A stretch of DNA of 39,855 nt from Gracilibacillus alcaliphilus (lineage in GTDB: Bacteria; Bacillota; Bacilli; Bacillales; Amphibacillaceae): positions 1-39,855 of the forward strand of contig NZ_JAFBFA010000043.1 in NCBI RefSeq assembly GCF_016909015.1. The letters are read 5' to 3'. A model generated the notes under the pieces. The model worked only from the letters and a program-made list of their open reading frames with translations, did not search any database and had not been told where the DNA came from. Position numbers and translations under genes: made by a program. Numbering within the stretch: the stretch's first letter is position 1; every line of letters begins with the position of its first letter. Of this stretch, positions 26,707-35,438 are shown piece after piece.

Positions 26707-27243
26707 ATGTTGGCATCTTCAAGAATTATTTTAAAAAAACTAACTTTTGAGGACATTGAGCTTTACCATAGGTGGAGAAATGATATGGAAGTGATGAATT
26801 CTACTAATCCTTTTTTAGACATATATTCACTAGATGAGACAAGACAGTTTGTGGAAGGTGTGATGTTAGGATCTGAGGCTAGTAAGAGTTATATCATGGT
26901 GGATAAACAAGAGGACACACCATTCGGCATCATCTCTTTGATCCACATAGATTATAAAAATAGGAATGCAGAATGTATTATTGATATTGGTGACAAGACA
27001 TACTGGGGAAGAGGTTATGGAAAGGAAGCACTTACCGTTTTATTGGATTATGCCTTTTTAGAAATGAACTTGCATCGTATCTCACTTCGAGTATTTTCGT
27101 TTAATGACCGAGCAATTCATTTATATAGAAAAATGGGCTTTCAGCAAGAGGGTATCAGCCGGCAAAGTTTGTTTAGGGGAGGGAAATGGCATGATATTAT
27201 TCAGATGGGGATATTGCAGAACGAATATATCCAGCAGCACTAG
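26707..27243 (+). CDS. GNAT family N-acetyltransferase (RimJ/RimL-like)
   Basis: A 178-residue acetyltransferase. It opens SSRIILKKLTFEDIELYHRW, the usual start of the RimL-type group, and has DIGDKTYWGRGYGKEALTVL with the R-G-x-G acetyl-CoA loop, then FSFNDRAIHLYRKMGFQQEG near the C-terminus. Substrates in this group range from ribosomal protein N-termini to antibiotics; nothing here decides which. The open frame runs upstream to 26560, but ATG 26707 has TGGAGGAG in place and removes a non-family extension. The strong leader hairpin upstream suggests regulated read-through. Confidence 0.85.
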   Translation: MLASSRIILKKLTFEDIELYHRWRNDMEVMNSTNPFLDIYSLDETRQFVEGVMLGSEASKSYIMVDKQEDTPFGIISLIHIDYKNRNAECIIDIGDKTYWGRGYGKEALTVLLDYAFLEMNLHRISLRVFSFNDRAIHLYRKMGFQQEGISRQSLFRGGKWHDIIQMGILQNEYIQQH

Positions 27244-27266
27244 CCTGAGTTAGACAAGAATAATAT

Positions 27267-27309
27267 AAAACCTTGATTCTCCTAAGCTTAAAAGAATCAA
27301 GGTTTTTGT
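27267..27309 (+). terminator. Terminator of the GNAT gene
   Basis: AAAACCTTGATTC (27267-27279) pairs perfectly with GAATCAAGGTTTT (27294-27306), followed by TTG after the T-run. Confidence 0.85.
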
Positions 27310-27409
27310 TTCCGAAAAATACATGAAGTAATGAGGCATTTTGCGACAAGCTTTATTAACCTTATAGCTCTTCGCCAAAAGATACAGCTTCCTTTTCCAT
27401 TGCTTCTGT

Positions 27410-27855
27410 TTATTTCTTTCTTAATTCTACTAACCATTGCGGCTCATGCTCCCATTGCTCTTTTACCGACCTCAAGATACGCACATATCCATATAAGCGA
27501 GCAAAACGTCTGCAAGCTGGCATTAATGACATCATATCATCTGGAATAGCAAACTCTGTACGATATCCATCCAGAAAAAGCTGTTTTTTCTGATGATACA
27601 CGTTAGGCAGTAGACAATCCTGCAAATTATCAAGAGCTTGTTCAATGTCCATTACATACCAATGGTACATCGCATCGTCAAAATCAATCACGTTGCAAGA
27701 TTGCGTTTCTTTATCGTATAAGACATTATCATATTCAAAATCATAATGAATCAGTCCAAAATTATCTTTTGTTTTCGGGATCGAGGCAAAGTAATATTTT
27801 TCAATAGAATTTCTGCTAAATCCTGATTATTAAACAGATACTTCAATTTCAACAT
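27410..27855 (-). pseudogene. Aminoglycoside-phosphotransferase-fold kinase, large internal deletion
   Basis: The minus strand retains both ends of an APH/choline-kinase type gene. From ATG 27855 (behind AAGGAGTTGGG) it reads MLKLKYLFNNQDLAEILLKN, then the frame leads to a stop. In a second frame FASIPKTKDNFGLIHYDFEY leads to DNVLYDKETQSCNVIDFDDA and the C-terminal MYHWYVMDIEQALDNL... to 27410. HYDFEYDNV is the catalytic loop (Brenner motif with the aspartate) and VIDFDDA the metal-binding DFD. About 150 residues of the N-lobe and linker are missing, so the protein cannot be functional. The deletion junction is near 27800-27815. Confidence 0.75.
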
Positions 27856-28146
27856 AATACCCAACTCCTTATTTTTGGGAAGACTATCAGGAAATTATAT
27901 TTGTATAAGATGTACAAAAAATGAAAAAACCACAGGCGGTTGCACCATTTTTTACAAAAAGCCGATGCTTTCTAACGATGTTTTTACTCTATCCATCTAT
28001 CAAAAGTCTATTTATAATCGATAAGAGTGAGAAGTGTTACATATAAATTCCAAGGTTATCTTCATTAAATTTGTCATCGCTTTTTTCTCACTCCCTTCCA
28101 AATAATTAGGAAAATTATACCATTTAAGTCGGCAGGAAATCACTAG

Positions 28147-28278
28147 CAATTGTTTAACGAAGAGAATCACACTGTACATAAACCATTTGTAATAGGAAAG
28201 AAACCGCGAATTTATCGATTTACTGTACCGTTTCGGTTCAGAGGATCTGGAGTCTTTATTATGAGTATTGTTCGTTAA
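28147..28278 (+). pseudogene. Possible 3' tail of a lost gene
   Basis: After a TAG, a plus-strand frame reads QLFNEENHTVHKPFVIGKKP then RIYRFTVPFRFRGSGVFIMS and stops at 28276. It has no start codon or ribosome site but sits 14 bases before a good terminator, as a C-terminal end would. The family is not recognised. It overlaps a minus-strand ORF of no apparent merit. Confidence 0.33.
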
Positions 28279-28292
28279 AAAAAGAAATAGGC

Positions 28293-28332
28293 AAGAAATG
28301 CGCTGTACCAAGAGAGCGTATTTCTTTTTTAT
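28293..28332 (+). terminator. Intrinsic terminator behind the gene tail
   Basis: AAGAAATGCGCT (28293-28304) pairs with AGCGTATTTCTT (28315-28326), one wobble, and TTTTTT overlaps the end. No intact plus-strand gene precedes it. Confidence 0.7.
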
Positions 28333-28505
28333 GCCTGATTTCCTCCATCATGCATTTTAATTTCGGATTTTTATAATCATTATATTAGGTTTCTAGTATG
28401 CATATCTTTCTTTCTCTACCAAGTATTTTGTCAAATTCTATCAGATAAACAAATAAATTGTAGTTTTGATTTTGCTCTATATCGCTCAAACCCCTGTTCA
28501 ATCTA

Positions 28506-28523
28506 GCTTATACAAGTATAAGC
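28506..28523. promoter_or_regulatory. 18-bp palindromic operator upstream of pectate lyase
   Basis: GCTTATACAAGTATAAGC is a perfect palindrome 20 bases upstream of the -35. Its core TATAC-AA-GTATA resembles GntR/FadR-type operators, many of which control uronate genes. The matching regulator is not in the window. Confidence 0.6.
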
Positions 28524-28543
28524 ATAACCTGGAATAATGATTA

Positions 28544-28571
28544 TTTACAGAAAACGCTTACTTGGTATGAT
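28544..28571 (+). promoter_or_regulatory. Pectate lyase promoter with an embedded cre-like site
   Basis: TTTACA (28544-28549) and TATGAT (28566-28571) are 16 bases apart. The spacer holds AGAAAACGCTTACT (28549-28562), a close match to the CcpA cre consensus, so glucose repression of the lyase is likely. Confidence 0.65.
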
Positions 28572-28647
28572 TAATTTATCTAGCACAGAAAGGAGGACAT
28601 TCACGTATTCTCGTTTCAACTAAAAACGCAAAAGGATGTGAGCAAAG

Positions 28648-29646
28648 TTGAGAAAGGCAATTGTAAAGTTTGCTGTAGTTAGTTTGGTTGCTGTCTGCTG
28701 TTTTGGTCTATCATTAACTAGCGTATCTGCCAATAGTCCGGATTTTAGCATGACTGGTTTTGCGACGGAAAATGGAGGAACTACAGGAGGTGCCGGGGGT
28801 GATGTGGTAACTGTTCACACAGGTGATCAGCTGATTCAAGCCTTAAAGGATAAGGACGAGCACATACCATTAACGATTTACGTGGATGGAACCATTACCC
28901 CTAGTAACTCATCTAATAGCAAGATTGATATCAAGGATATTTCTGATGTATCTGTAATTGGTGTAGGAACAAATGGTAATTTAGATGGTATCGGAATAAA
29001 AATTTGGCGGGCAGATAATATCATTCTTCGCAATCTTACTATCCATGAGGTAAACACAGGGGACAAAGATGCTATTAGTATTGAAGGTCCCTCCAGCAAT
29101 ATTTGGGTAGACCACAATGAATTATACGCCAGTTTAGACGTTCATAAAGACTATTATGATGGTCTTTTTGATATTAAACGAGACGCCTACAATATTACCT
29201 TTTCTTGGAATTATGTCCATGATGGTTGGAAAGCTATGTTAATGGGGTCTTCTGACAGTGATAATTATCAGCGTAATATAACCTTTCATCATAATCATTT
29301 CCAAAACTTAAATTCACGAGTTCCAAGTTTTCGCTATGGAGAAGGTCATCTTTATAATAATTATTTTGAAGGCATTATCGATACAGGGATCAATGCGCGA
29401 ATGGGGGCGCAACTTCTTGTAGAAAATAATGTTTTTGAGAACTCCAAAGATCCGCTTGGCTACTGGTACAGTAATACAACAGGCTATTGGAATGTCTCTA
29501 ATAACCTGTATATCAATAGTACGGGAAGCCAGCCAACTACATCTACTACGAATTACACAGTTCCGTATCATTATAGCCTTACCCCGGTTGAGGATGTAAA
29601 GACTGTCGTCACGGAATACGCCGGTGTTGGCGTGGTACAGCCATAA
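28648..29646 (+). CDS. Secreted pectate lyase, polysaccharide lyase family 1
   Basis: Cleaves de-esterified pectin (polygalacturonate) by beta-elimination outside the cell. The 332-residue protein has a Sec signal peptide: basic MRKAIVK, a hydrophobic core to about residue 25, and a probable cut after VSA at residue 28. The rest is a right-handed beta-helix with the PL1 motif IWVDH (152-156), calcium-site aspartates in DGLFDIK (171-177) and the catalytic arginine region RVPSFR (224-229). Start TTG 28648 follows AAAGGATG. It has a cre-like site and a palindromic operator upstream and a terminator downstream, so it is a single, carbon-regulated gene. It complements the rhamnose genes for use of pectic material. 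Confidence 0.93.
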   Translation: MRKAIVKFAVVSLVAVCCFGLSLTSVSANSPDFSMTGFATENGGTTGGAGGDVVTVHTGDQLIQALKDKDEHIPLTIYVDGTITPSNSSNSKIDIKDISDVSVIGVGTNGNLDGIGIKIWRADNIILRNLTIHEVNTGDKDAISIEGPSSNIWVDHNELYASLDVHKDYYDGLFDIKRDAYNITFSWNYVHDGWKAMLMGSSDSDNYQRNITFHHNHFQNLNSRVPSFRYGEGHLYNNYFEGIIDTGINARMGAQLLVENNVFENSKDPLGYWYSNTTGYWNVSNNLYINSTGSQPTTSTTNYTVPYHYSLTPVEDVKTVVTEYAGVGVVQP

Positions 29647-29667
29647 ATTACACATCTAATTATAGAC

Positions 29668-29700
29668 AAAAGGCGAAGGTTTTGTATACCTTTGCCTTTT
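29668..29700. terminator. Terminator of pectate lyase
   Basis: AAAAGGCGAAGGT (29668-29680) pairs with ACCTTTGCCTTTT (29688-29700), one wobble. It can serve both convergent genes. Confidence 0.8.
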
Positions 29701-29717
29701 GAATGACCATCTGCTTT

Positions 29718-30510
29718 TTAAACCCATTCTGTTCGATGCTGATGAATAAATTCAATATCGCACTGATAATGTTTTACATGCCCTTCGTCCATCATTTTTT
29801 GGAACTGTTTATCACCTGCTTGCGCTTTTCTTTGGATCGTACGGCACAGCCCCTCTAAACGACGGATCACCATTCCGATATAATCTTGCTCGGTACTGTC
29901 ACCGTAAGCCTCTAAAAATAATAGTATTCTCTGCTTAGTGCGGTCGGCATCTTGTAAGGAATTATAATAAACAGCTTCACCTGTTTCTGCCCAGTAAAAC
30001 CTGCTGAGTGGTACACAAGTATAGAGGGTATAAGCTATATCCCAAGCCTTTGGTCCTGGGCCCGCTACGTCAAAATCAATAACCCCGACTGGTTTTTGCT
30101 GCTGAAAAATAATATTATAGAGAGCAAAATCATTATGGCATATGACTTCAAACGGCTTTGGAGTATGATCAATCGGTTCCCAGTCTTTATCAATCGTAAA
30201 ATCACTGACTGCATCATGGTAATGACGCAATATCTTGGCGATTTTCTTTAAAGACGATTCAGACCACATATAACCCTTGACAGGATAGTTGCCAGCTTCT
30301 CCCTGCAAAAAAGGATAATATCTCTCGTCCTTGCTCGTCTATCCCTAAGAATTTTGGAGCATAATGAAATTGCTTATCTTCCAAGTGCTTTAACAGTCGA
30401 TGAATTCTGAGGCTTTCTGGCTTTAGTGTACGACGAACTGTGTTTCCGACACGATAGACAGCAGAGACATTGCCTCCTGTTAATTTTTCTTCGTGATGAT
30501 CATTTGACAT
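29718..30510 (-). pseudogene. Phosphotransferase (APH family), one-base frameshift
   Basis: An APH-type kinase-fold protein split by a frame shift. From ATG 30510 the minus strand reads MSNDHHEEKLTGGNVSAVYR (the nucleotide-binding start) through LEDKQFHYAPKFLGIDEQGR to ILSFF. At a run of six T near 30310 the frame changes; dropping one T gives ILSFLQGEAGNYPVKGYMWS and the rest, with VICHNDFALYNIIF (catalytic H-N-D-x-x-x-x-N) and VGVIDFDVAGPGPKAWDIAY. Repaired it is about 263 residues with all key residues. A homopolymer shift can be a sequencing error or recent mutation. The substrate is unknown. Confidence 0.82.
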
Positions 30511-30644
30511 ACTAAACAGCCCCTTATCGTTAATGGCTCGCTTGCTTTATTGTACCATGCTTTTCGTTTGAAAAAGTTATTTTTTGATAGCTTTATTGCT
30601 TTGCTCCTTTTATAATAAAATGAAACGAAAAGGGAGGTCTTTAT

Positions 30645-31138
30645 TTGTCCAAAGTTTTGGTACAGCATTTGGATGTTTTTAGTGCAGTAGCAGGAAAAGG
30701 GAATCCAGCTGGAGTTGTTTTGGAAGGTGATCTATATACAGAAAAACAAATGCAGACCATTGCTGCAAAAGTTGGCTTTAATGAAACAGCCTTTGTTGTG
30801 CCTTCTAATCATGCAGATGTTTGGATTCGATTTTTCACACCTGGACATGAGATAAATTTATGTGGCCATGCTACGATGGCTACAGTTTATGCCCTGCATA
30901 CGCAGGGGATCGTGAAACAGGATAGGCTTACGATAGAAACAAATGCCGGACTGCTGGCGATAGAGATTACAGAGCAGTCTTCTCAGCTGTATATAAAAAT
31001 GGAACAAGCACAACCAGTATTTAAGGCATTTAATGGAGATAGAGAAAAGCTTGCCCAAGCCACCGGATTGACTCGGTTGCCTTGCAAACAGTAGGTGTGA
31101 AAGGATACGACGGTTTTGTCATAAGTATGGTGAAATAA
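30645..31138 (+). pseudogene. PhzF-family isomerase, truncated and frameshifted
   Basis: The N-terminal half of a PhzF-like protein. Start TTG 30645 behind AGGGAGG gives MSKVLVQHLDVFSAVAGKGN (with the conserved GNPAGVV), then KVGFNETAFVV with the family glutamate, and INLCGHATMA. After about 145 residues the frame shifts near 31070: in the next frame IDSVALQTVGVKGYDGFVIS continues for another 20 residues and stops at 31138. The C-terminal half of the protein (another ~130 residues) is absent, and a terminator follows at 31168, so a deletion as well as a frameshift occurred. Not functional as drawn. Confidence 0.78.
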
Positions 31139-31167
31139 AGTGTGCCTGCTGATGGTGCCTGGCCTAT

Positions 31168-31206
31168 ACCAAACAGCAGAGAACAGCCAAATCTCTGCTG
31201 TTTTGG
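31168..31206 (+). terminator. Terminator behind the PhzF remnant
   Basis: ACCAAACAGCAGAGA (31168-31182) pairs with TCTCTGCTGTTTTGG (31192-31206) with one bulged base. Confidence 0.75.
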
Positions 31207-31216
31207 TGTAAGCAGT

Positions 31217-31351
31217 TTAAAAACCGCTATACAAATCGTGAAGAAATCTGTCATTCGGCTGTTTTTCCTCTAAACGTACATGCTCATCAAGCAGTTTTCC
31301 TAATGGATTCATGGCTTCGTTGGAAGTGTGGCTGCTGTGCCAAATACCCCA
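31217..31351 (-). pseudogene. Short C-terminal gene remnant, family unknown
   Basis: After a TGA the minus strand reads WGIWHSSHTSNEAMNPLGKL then LDEHVRLEEKQPNDRFLHDL and stops at 31217. The 'LGKLLDEHVRLEE' string recalls hemerythrin-like proteins, but it is too short to assign. ATG 31312 could start a 31-residue peptide without a ribosome site. Confidence 0.3.
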
Positions 31352-31412
31352 TCAATCAAACTACTAATTTTTAATATGTTGAGTATCACTTTGAATAAAT
31401 CGATATCCACAT

Positions 31413-32066
31413 CTATTTGACGGCTGCTCCATTTTTTTTGCCGTGCAGCCCATAAAAGTACATGCTTAACGGCCACCACAGCATCACAAATATCGGATAC
31501 ACCTCCCAAATGGTATCTGGAGTAGATACGATCCGAACGATAATAAAGAAAACACCAGTCAGCAAAGTGGCATACAAAGACAACCTAAAGTATTGCTTTG
31601 CCTTGATACAATATAACAACAATGGCCACCATAACACCACAAAGGCTGGATAAATCACCCAAGGATAGCCAGGGGAGAGGTAATAATTCAAAGCAGCATA
31701 ATACAAAATGGTGCTCGCACTTCCGAGAATGGCTGTTGACATTTTTTTATTGTGTTTACCTAGAAAGGTAAGAATCACCCATAAGATAATGGGGAATATG
31801 GCATATAGAATCCACGGGTATCCTGGAGTTTCGGTATAATTGATCACTGATAAGAATAGAATGGTCACGAAACCAACAAAGAGCACAAAGATTGTATATT
31901 GATTTCTTCTAAAAAAATATAGACTGACCGGCCACAGAATAAGTACAAAAGACGGATAGAGAAACCAGGTATGATTAGGGCTCGTTAAATAGTTAACTAA
32001 CATTAGGAATATAATAGTCATCCCGCTTCCCAATGCTGCAAAGACAACCTCATGTTTCATTTTCAC
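31413..32066 (-). CDS. Polytopic membrane protein built from four two-helix repeats
   Basis: A 217-residue integral membrane protein of unknown function. It is made of four repeats of about 50 residues. Each has a helix, a loop with a proline and an aromatic (SPNHTWFLYPSF, TPGYPWILYAIF, SPGYPWVIYPAF, TPDTIWEVYPIF) and a second helix ending in a W-P/WWPL motif (LILWPVSLYF, IILWVILTF, VVLWWPLLLY, VMLWWPLSMY). The second repeat has lost the WP. A single copy of the same unit forms the C-terminus of the protein encoded just upstream, so the repeats arose by duplication. ATG 32066 follows AAGGAGGAA. It is the last gene of the PadR operon. Confidence 0.78.
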   Translation of the reverse strand: MKMKHEVVFAALGSGMTIIFLMLVNYLTSPNHTWFLYPSFVLILWPVSLYFFRRNQYTIFVLFVGFVTILFLSVINYTETPGYPWILYAIFPIILWVILTFLGKHNKKMSTAILGSASTILYYAALNYYLSPGYPWVIYPAFVVLWWPLLLYCIKAKQYFRLSLYATLLTGVFFIIVRIVSTPDTIWEVYPIFVMLWWPLSMYFYGLHGKKNGAAVK

Positions 32067-32073
32067 TTCCTCC

Positions 32074-32493
32074 TTATTTCCATTTTAACCATCTGTAAAA
32101 CATAGCAAGCGGCCACCACAACACGGCAAATGTAGGGTAGACAAACCAAATTGTATCAGGCGAATAATACATGTTGATAAACAGCATCAATCCAATGATC
32201 AGGGCACTTCCACATATAGAAAATCCTAAATCAATTTTTGTTTTTTCCTTTTTCTTTTTCTGCCAGCTATTTTCGTCTGGTGTACGGACGCCTAATTCAT
32301 TTTTTATTTCGTCGATATGGCCAAATTCAACAATTGCTTTATTGATGGCATCCTCTTCTTCTTTACCATGTTCCATCAGGTCATAGACCTTTTCTTCTAA
32401 ATTTTGCAGGATTTCTTGTTGGATGGTTTGCTTTTCTTCACTATCGGGAATATCTTTAAATAATTCCTCTACATGGTTTGTAATCTTTCTCAC
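32074..32493 (-). CDS. Membrane protein with an N-terminal permease-prefix-like domain
   Basis: A 139-residue protein. Residues 1-75 form a soluble acidic helical domain (EELFKDIPDSEEKQTIQQEI, DLMEHGKEEEDAINKAIVEF) typical of the DUF1700/permease-prefix domain often found behind PadR genes. Residues about 86-137 are one two-helix unit with SPDTIWFVYPTFAVLWWPLA, closely like the repeats of the next protein. Its start overlaps the end of the padR gene by four bases (ATGA-type coupling) and the next gene begins seven bases after its stop. It is likely a partner or accessory of the 217-residue protein in the membrane. Function unknown. Confidence 0.82.
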   Translation of the reverse strand: MRKITNHVEELFKDIPDSEEKQTIQQEILQNLEEKVYDLMEHGKEEEDAINKAIVEFGHIDEIKNELGVRTPDENSWQKKKKEKTKIDLGFSICGSALIIGLMLFINMYYSPDTIWFVYPTFAVLWWPLAMFYRWLKWK

Positions 32494-32819
32494 TCTAATC
32501 CCTCCATAAACAAGTCAATAATTTCTTTTGTTTCTTGCCACTCTCTAGCCGATTCTTTTAAATAAGCTTTTCCCAAGGTGGTAATTCTGTAATATTTTCT
32601 CTTTCTTCCATGAGATACACTGCCATAATAAGACTCAATCAGATCTTTCTTCTCTAAGCGCTGAAAAACCGCATACAAGGTAGCCTCTTTAATTTGAAAA
32701 CGATTATCCGTTCGCAAACTGATTTGTTTCGATATTTCGTAACCATACTGATCATTTTCATAAATTAACCGTAAGATAATTGGCTCCAAATGGCCGCGAA
32801 TAATATCACTTTTAATCAT
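32490..32819 (-). CDS. PadR family transcriptional regulator
   Basis: A 109-residue winged-helix regulator: IIRGHLEPIILRLIYENDQY, the GYEISKQI helix, then TLYAVFQRLEKKDLIESYYG with the recognition helix and the wing SHGRKRKYYRITTLGKAYLK. It is the first gene of a three-gene operon with two membrane proteins. ATG 32819 follows AAGGAAGGG. Its promoter (TTGACA, 17 bases, TAACAT) is overlapped by inverted repeats, so it is probably autorepressed and released by a cell-envelope or drug signal, as for other PadR-membrane protein pairs; that last point is inference. Confidence 0.88.
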   Translation of the reverse strand: MIKSDIIRGHLEPIILRLIYENDQYGYEISKQISLRTDNRFQIKEATLYAVFQRLEKKDLIESYYGSVSHGRKRKYYRITTLGKAYLKESAREWQETKEIIDLFMEGLE

Positions 32820-32846
32820 AGTGTCCCTTCCTTATTCATGATAATT

Positions 32847-32890
32847 CTATCTGATAGAGTAATGTTATCACTAACTACTCTGTCTGTCAA
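32847..32890 (-). promoter_or_regulatory. PadR operon promoter and operators
   Basis: On the minus strand TTGACA (32890-32885) and TAACAT (32867-32862) are 17 bases apart. ACTCT (32877-32881) and AGAGT (32856-32860) form an inverted repeat across the -10, and CTATC-T-GATAG (32847-32857) lies just downstream. A further ACTCT/AGAGT pair lies near 32990-33006. Confidence 0.65.
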
Positions 32891-33234
32891 AGTAATTTAG
32901 CAAAACGGATATTTTTATTTTTATAATAGTGAACTAATTTGCAATAAAAAATGCACTAAAACAATGTATTTATAATAAAATCATATAACTCTACTTAACA
33001 GAGTAAAAGCAAATAAAATTACTCTTCCTGATAAAGTATAAATATCGACAGCAGCAAATTTACCGACTCAGACCAGCAAACTTTTTCAGAGTCTCATCGG
33101 TATTCTGATTATGATTAATTGTTCTGATGAGCAGGTGGAAATTGTAGAGTTCAATTGGCAGATAACTACATATTCGTGCATCATTACGTTATAATTATTC
33201 ATACAGAAATACCTTATAAAAGGAGGAGAAGGGC
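32891..33234. other. Intergenic region between divergent transcription units
   Basis: About 340 bases without a gene. It contains the ACTCTACTTAACAGAGT repeat near 32990-33006, similar to the PadR operator arms, and a TATAAT at 33190-33195 that may serve the racemase gene, without a good -35. Confidence 0.45.
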
Positions 33235-33936
33235 ATGAAACAAATTGGAATGATTGGCGGTCTCGGGCCTGAATCTACGGTAGAATATTATCAATCCATT
33301 ATTAAAAGCTTTCAGCAAAGGAAAGGAAGCCAGCAAGTATTACCTGAGATGTACATGAACAGCATTAATATGTATCATATTTTTCAATACATTTCAGAAT
33401 GGAAAATTGATGCCTTAATTGATTATGTAGGGACAGCTGCACAAAAGTTGGAATCAATAGGAGCGGAAGGTATTTTTATCGCAGCGAATACACCACATCT
33501 TGTTTTTGAAGCAGTTCAGAAACAAGTCAGCGTTCCGATGCTCAGTATTGTTGAAGCTACTCTGGAAGCAGCCGAAAAACAGAATGCTGCAAACATTGCT
33601 TTGCTGGGAACAAAATTTACGATGGAACAGGATTTTTTCAAAAAGCCGTTTGAGGAAAAAGGCAAGCATATTTTTGTTCCAGAGGAGAAAACACAAGGAT
33701 ATATCCATGAAAAAATAGTCAGTGAATTAGAAAATGGCATCGTAAATCCAGAGACAAGACAATCATTTAAAGAGATTGTAGACAACATGACAGAGCAGTA
33801 TCAGCTGGACAGTCTTATCCTCGGTTGCACGGAATTACCAATGATTTTTTCGCAACAAGATTTTCAAATTTCGCTCTTAGATACGATGGCTATCCATGTC
33901 AATAAGATCGTCGACTTTATGTTCGAAGACAAGTAA
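33235..33936 (+). CDS. Aspartate/glutamate racemase family protein lacking the first cysteine
   Basis: A 233-residue protein of the Asp/Glu/hydantoin racemase fold. It opens MKQIGMIGGLGPESTVEYY, carries the second catalytic segment LILGCTELPM with C198, and conserved loops around IALLGTKFTM. The first catalytic cysteine, expected in a C-N-T motif, is replaced: the sequence is FIAANTPHLV with A84. Racemases need both cysteines, so this member may catalyse a one-base reaction or another chemistry, or bind a substrate only. I have a memory of an ANTPH subgroup in Bacillaceae, so it is probably not a mutation peculiar to this strain. ATG 33235 follows AAAGGAGGAG. A zinc-finger gene follows after 15 bases. 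Confidence 0.83.
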   Translation: MKQIGMIGGLGPESTVEYYQSIIKSFQQRKGSQQVLPEMYMNSINMYHIFQYISEWKIDALIDYVGTAAQKLESIGAEGIFIAANTPHLVFEAVQKQVSVPMLSIVEATLEAAEKQNAANIALLGTKFTMEQDFFKKPFEEKGKHIFVPEEKTQGYIHEKIVSELENGIVNPETRQSFKEIVDNMTEQYQLDSLILGCTELPMIFSQQDFQISLLDTMAIHVNKIVDFMFEDK

Positions 33937-33951
33937 TAGAGAAGAGGAGTG

Positions 33952-34083
33952 ATGGAAGTGGATGAATATGTAGGTGTTTGTGTTACATGCGGGAAGAAGG
34001 TATGGTGCAGAAGCGGATTTTTGGAAGGTGTATATATAGATGGAGAACTGTATTGCCATACATGTGCAGAAGCAGATAAATAA
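33952..34083 (+). CDS. Small CxxC zinc-ribbon protein, 43 residues
   Basis: ATG 33952 follows AGAAGAGGAG. The protein (MEVDEYVGVCVTCGKKVWCR...) has two C-x-x-C pairs, CVTC near residue 9 and CHTC near the end, plus one more cysteine in between (WCRSGF), a layout that can bind one zinc ion. It is translated from the same transcript as the racemase-like gene, 15 bases away, and followed by an inverted repeat. No family is recognised; it could be a small regulatory or redox protein. Confidence 0.6.
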   Translation: MEVDEYVGVCVTCGKKVWCRSGFLEGVYIDGELYCHTCAEADK

Positions 34084-34089
34084 GATGAC

Positions 34090-34116
34090 AAGCAGAGGCT
34101 TAACTAGCCTCTGCTT
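34090..34116. terminator. Hairpin between convergent genes
   Basis: AAGCAGAGGCT (34090-34100) pairs perfectly with AGCCTCTGCTT (34106-34116). The T-run is poor on both strands, but the position between two stop codons supports a terminator. Confidence 0.6.
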
Positions 34117-34121
34117 AAGGA

Positions 34122-34472
34122 TCAATCTTGTTTAATGAGAAAGGCAGTAATACTTTTTATTTGATCAGATTCAAATGTATACCAGTCACAGAAGAAATAC
34201 GTTTCCGTTGTATCCTCTTCCCCTTCAAATACCATTTTTCCTTCGACAACAGCAGTATTTCCCTCGATAACAGTTCGATATACGTCATACTCCTCTGCCA
34301 TGACTCCCCGCATGCCCTCCATTTTATCTATAAAAGCCTGCTTGCCTTCCGTAATGGATTGACCGATTTCATTCGACACAATATCCTCTGCGGCCAAATT
34401 AAATACAAAATCGACATCGCCAGTTGCAAACGCTGTATTAATCTTCTGCATTAACTCTTTAGAAACACCCAT
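34122..34472 (-). CDS. SnoaL-like / NTF2-fold protein
   Basis: A protein of about 116 residues with the cone-shaped NTF2-like fold pattern: helical start MGVSKELMQKINTAFATGDV, the FVFNLAAEDIV strand, the central TEGKQAFIDKM helix and the sheet EGNTAVVEGKMVFEGE then TYFFCDWYTFESDQIKSITA. Members are polyketide-type cyclases, isomerases or proteins with unknown ligand. AGAGGAG lies nine bases before ATG 34472; the more upstream TTG 34481 sits directly on the site and is less likely. It stands between the zinc-ribbon gene (convergent) and an AraC regulator on the same strand. Confidence 0.8.
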   Translation of the reverse strand: MGVSKELMQKINTAFATGDVDFVFNLAAEDIVSNEIGQSITEGKQAFIDKMEGMRGVMAEEYDVYRTVIEGNTAVVEGKMVFEGEEDTTETYFFCDWYTFESDQIKSITAFLIKQD

Positions 34473-34544
34473 TTGCATCAACTCCTCTGTTTTAATTGAG
34501 ATAATTATAACAAGTTTTAACGATTTGAATTTCTTCTAAATTGC

Positions 34545-35333
34545 TTAATCGCTTTCGTTTTTGATACGCAACAGGAAATGCTGCATTAATAAAGGCAGTG
34601 ATATTAGTATTGGAGGATCAGTTAAAGCTGGTTTATGCAGGCGAAGATTGACTGATTCAGGCTGTTGCTGTCCATTAATGGTAATGGGGTCTGGATGGCG
34701 GACTCGCAAGGTTTCTGTCGGGACGAGTATCGATGGGGAACTTTCATCCCATGCTAAGGCAGTTGCCATTAGATAGAAAGTTCCGATTGGAATAAAATCT
34801 AACTGAAATGGCCCTGTATTTGTAAGTAAAGTACCAGAAATAGGCACTCCTTCTGGAGTCGGTTTCTGAAACAATCCAACAAAAATTATACCCTGAAATG
34901 CTTCTTGTGTTTGAATGACACCAGTTAATTGGTGCGGCATGGGGGCAGCCGATTCCTTATCTGAGTGAGAAAGCTTTTGTAATTGCTGAATGTACTTACC
35001 TGTCATATCACGAGAAGCACGGAATACAGACGGGCTGACACCGATACTTTTGGTAAAGCGAGAGGTGAAGGTACCCAAACTTTGCTGGCCTACTTCATAA
35101 CCAATTTCTCGAATTGGAAATGACGTTTGAATCAGAAGCTCTTTTGCGCGCTGCAGACGTAACGTAGAAAGAAAGTAAATAGGGGATACACCAACCTGTT
35201 TTTTGAAAAGACGTACAAAATGATAAGGGCTGTAGCCTGCCTGAGCTGAGAGATCATGTAATGAAAGTTCTTGATCGAGATGTGCCTGTATATATAGAAT
35301 AGCGTCCTTAACTGTTTTATCGTGATTTTCCAT
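34545..35333 (-). CDS. AraC family regulator with a C-terminal effector domain
   Basis: A 262-residue regulator with the DNA-binding domain at the N-terminus, about residues 8-107: DAILYIQAHLDQELSLHDLS, AGYSPYHFVRLFKKQVGVSP and the second helix-turn-helix IREIGYEVGQQSLGTFTSRF. The C-terminal 140 residues resemble the GyrI-like small-molecule binding domain seen in SoxS/MarA-like regulators of Bacillus (Rob/YdeE type). ATG 35333 follows ACGGAGGAA. It is divergent from the Mhq-like operon; an inverted repeat TTCGC/GCGAA (35350-35368) in its leader could be an operator. Confidence 0.82.
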   Translation of the reverse strand: MENHDKTVKDAILYIQAHLDQELSLHDLSAQAGYSPYHFVRLFKKQVGVSPIYFLSTLRLQRAKELLIQTSFPIREIGYEVGQQSLGTFTSRFTKSIGVSPSVFRASRDMTGKYIQQLQKLSHSDKESAAPMPHQLTGVIQTQEAFQGIIFVGLFQKPTPEGVPISGTLLTNTGPFQLDFIPIGTFYLMATALAWDESSPSILVPTETLRVRHPDPITINGQQQPESVNLRLHKPALTDPPILISLPLLMQHFLLRIKNESD

Positions 35334-35438
35334 TATTTATTCCTCCGTGTTCGCTCGATTATCGCGAATGCTCCATAATATATCATTATTTTAACACAAA
35401 ATAGAATGTATGTACGATATTATCTAAACAATTTTTTA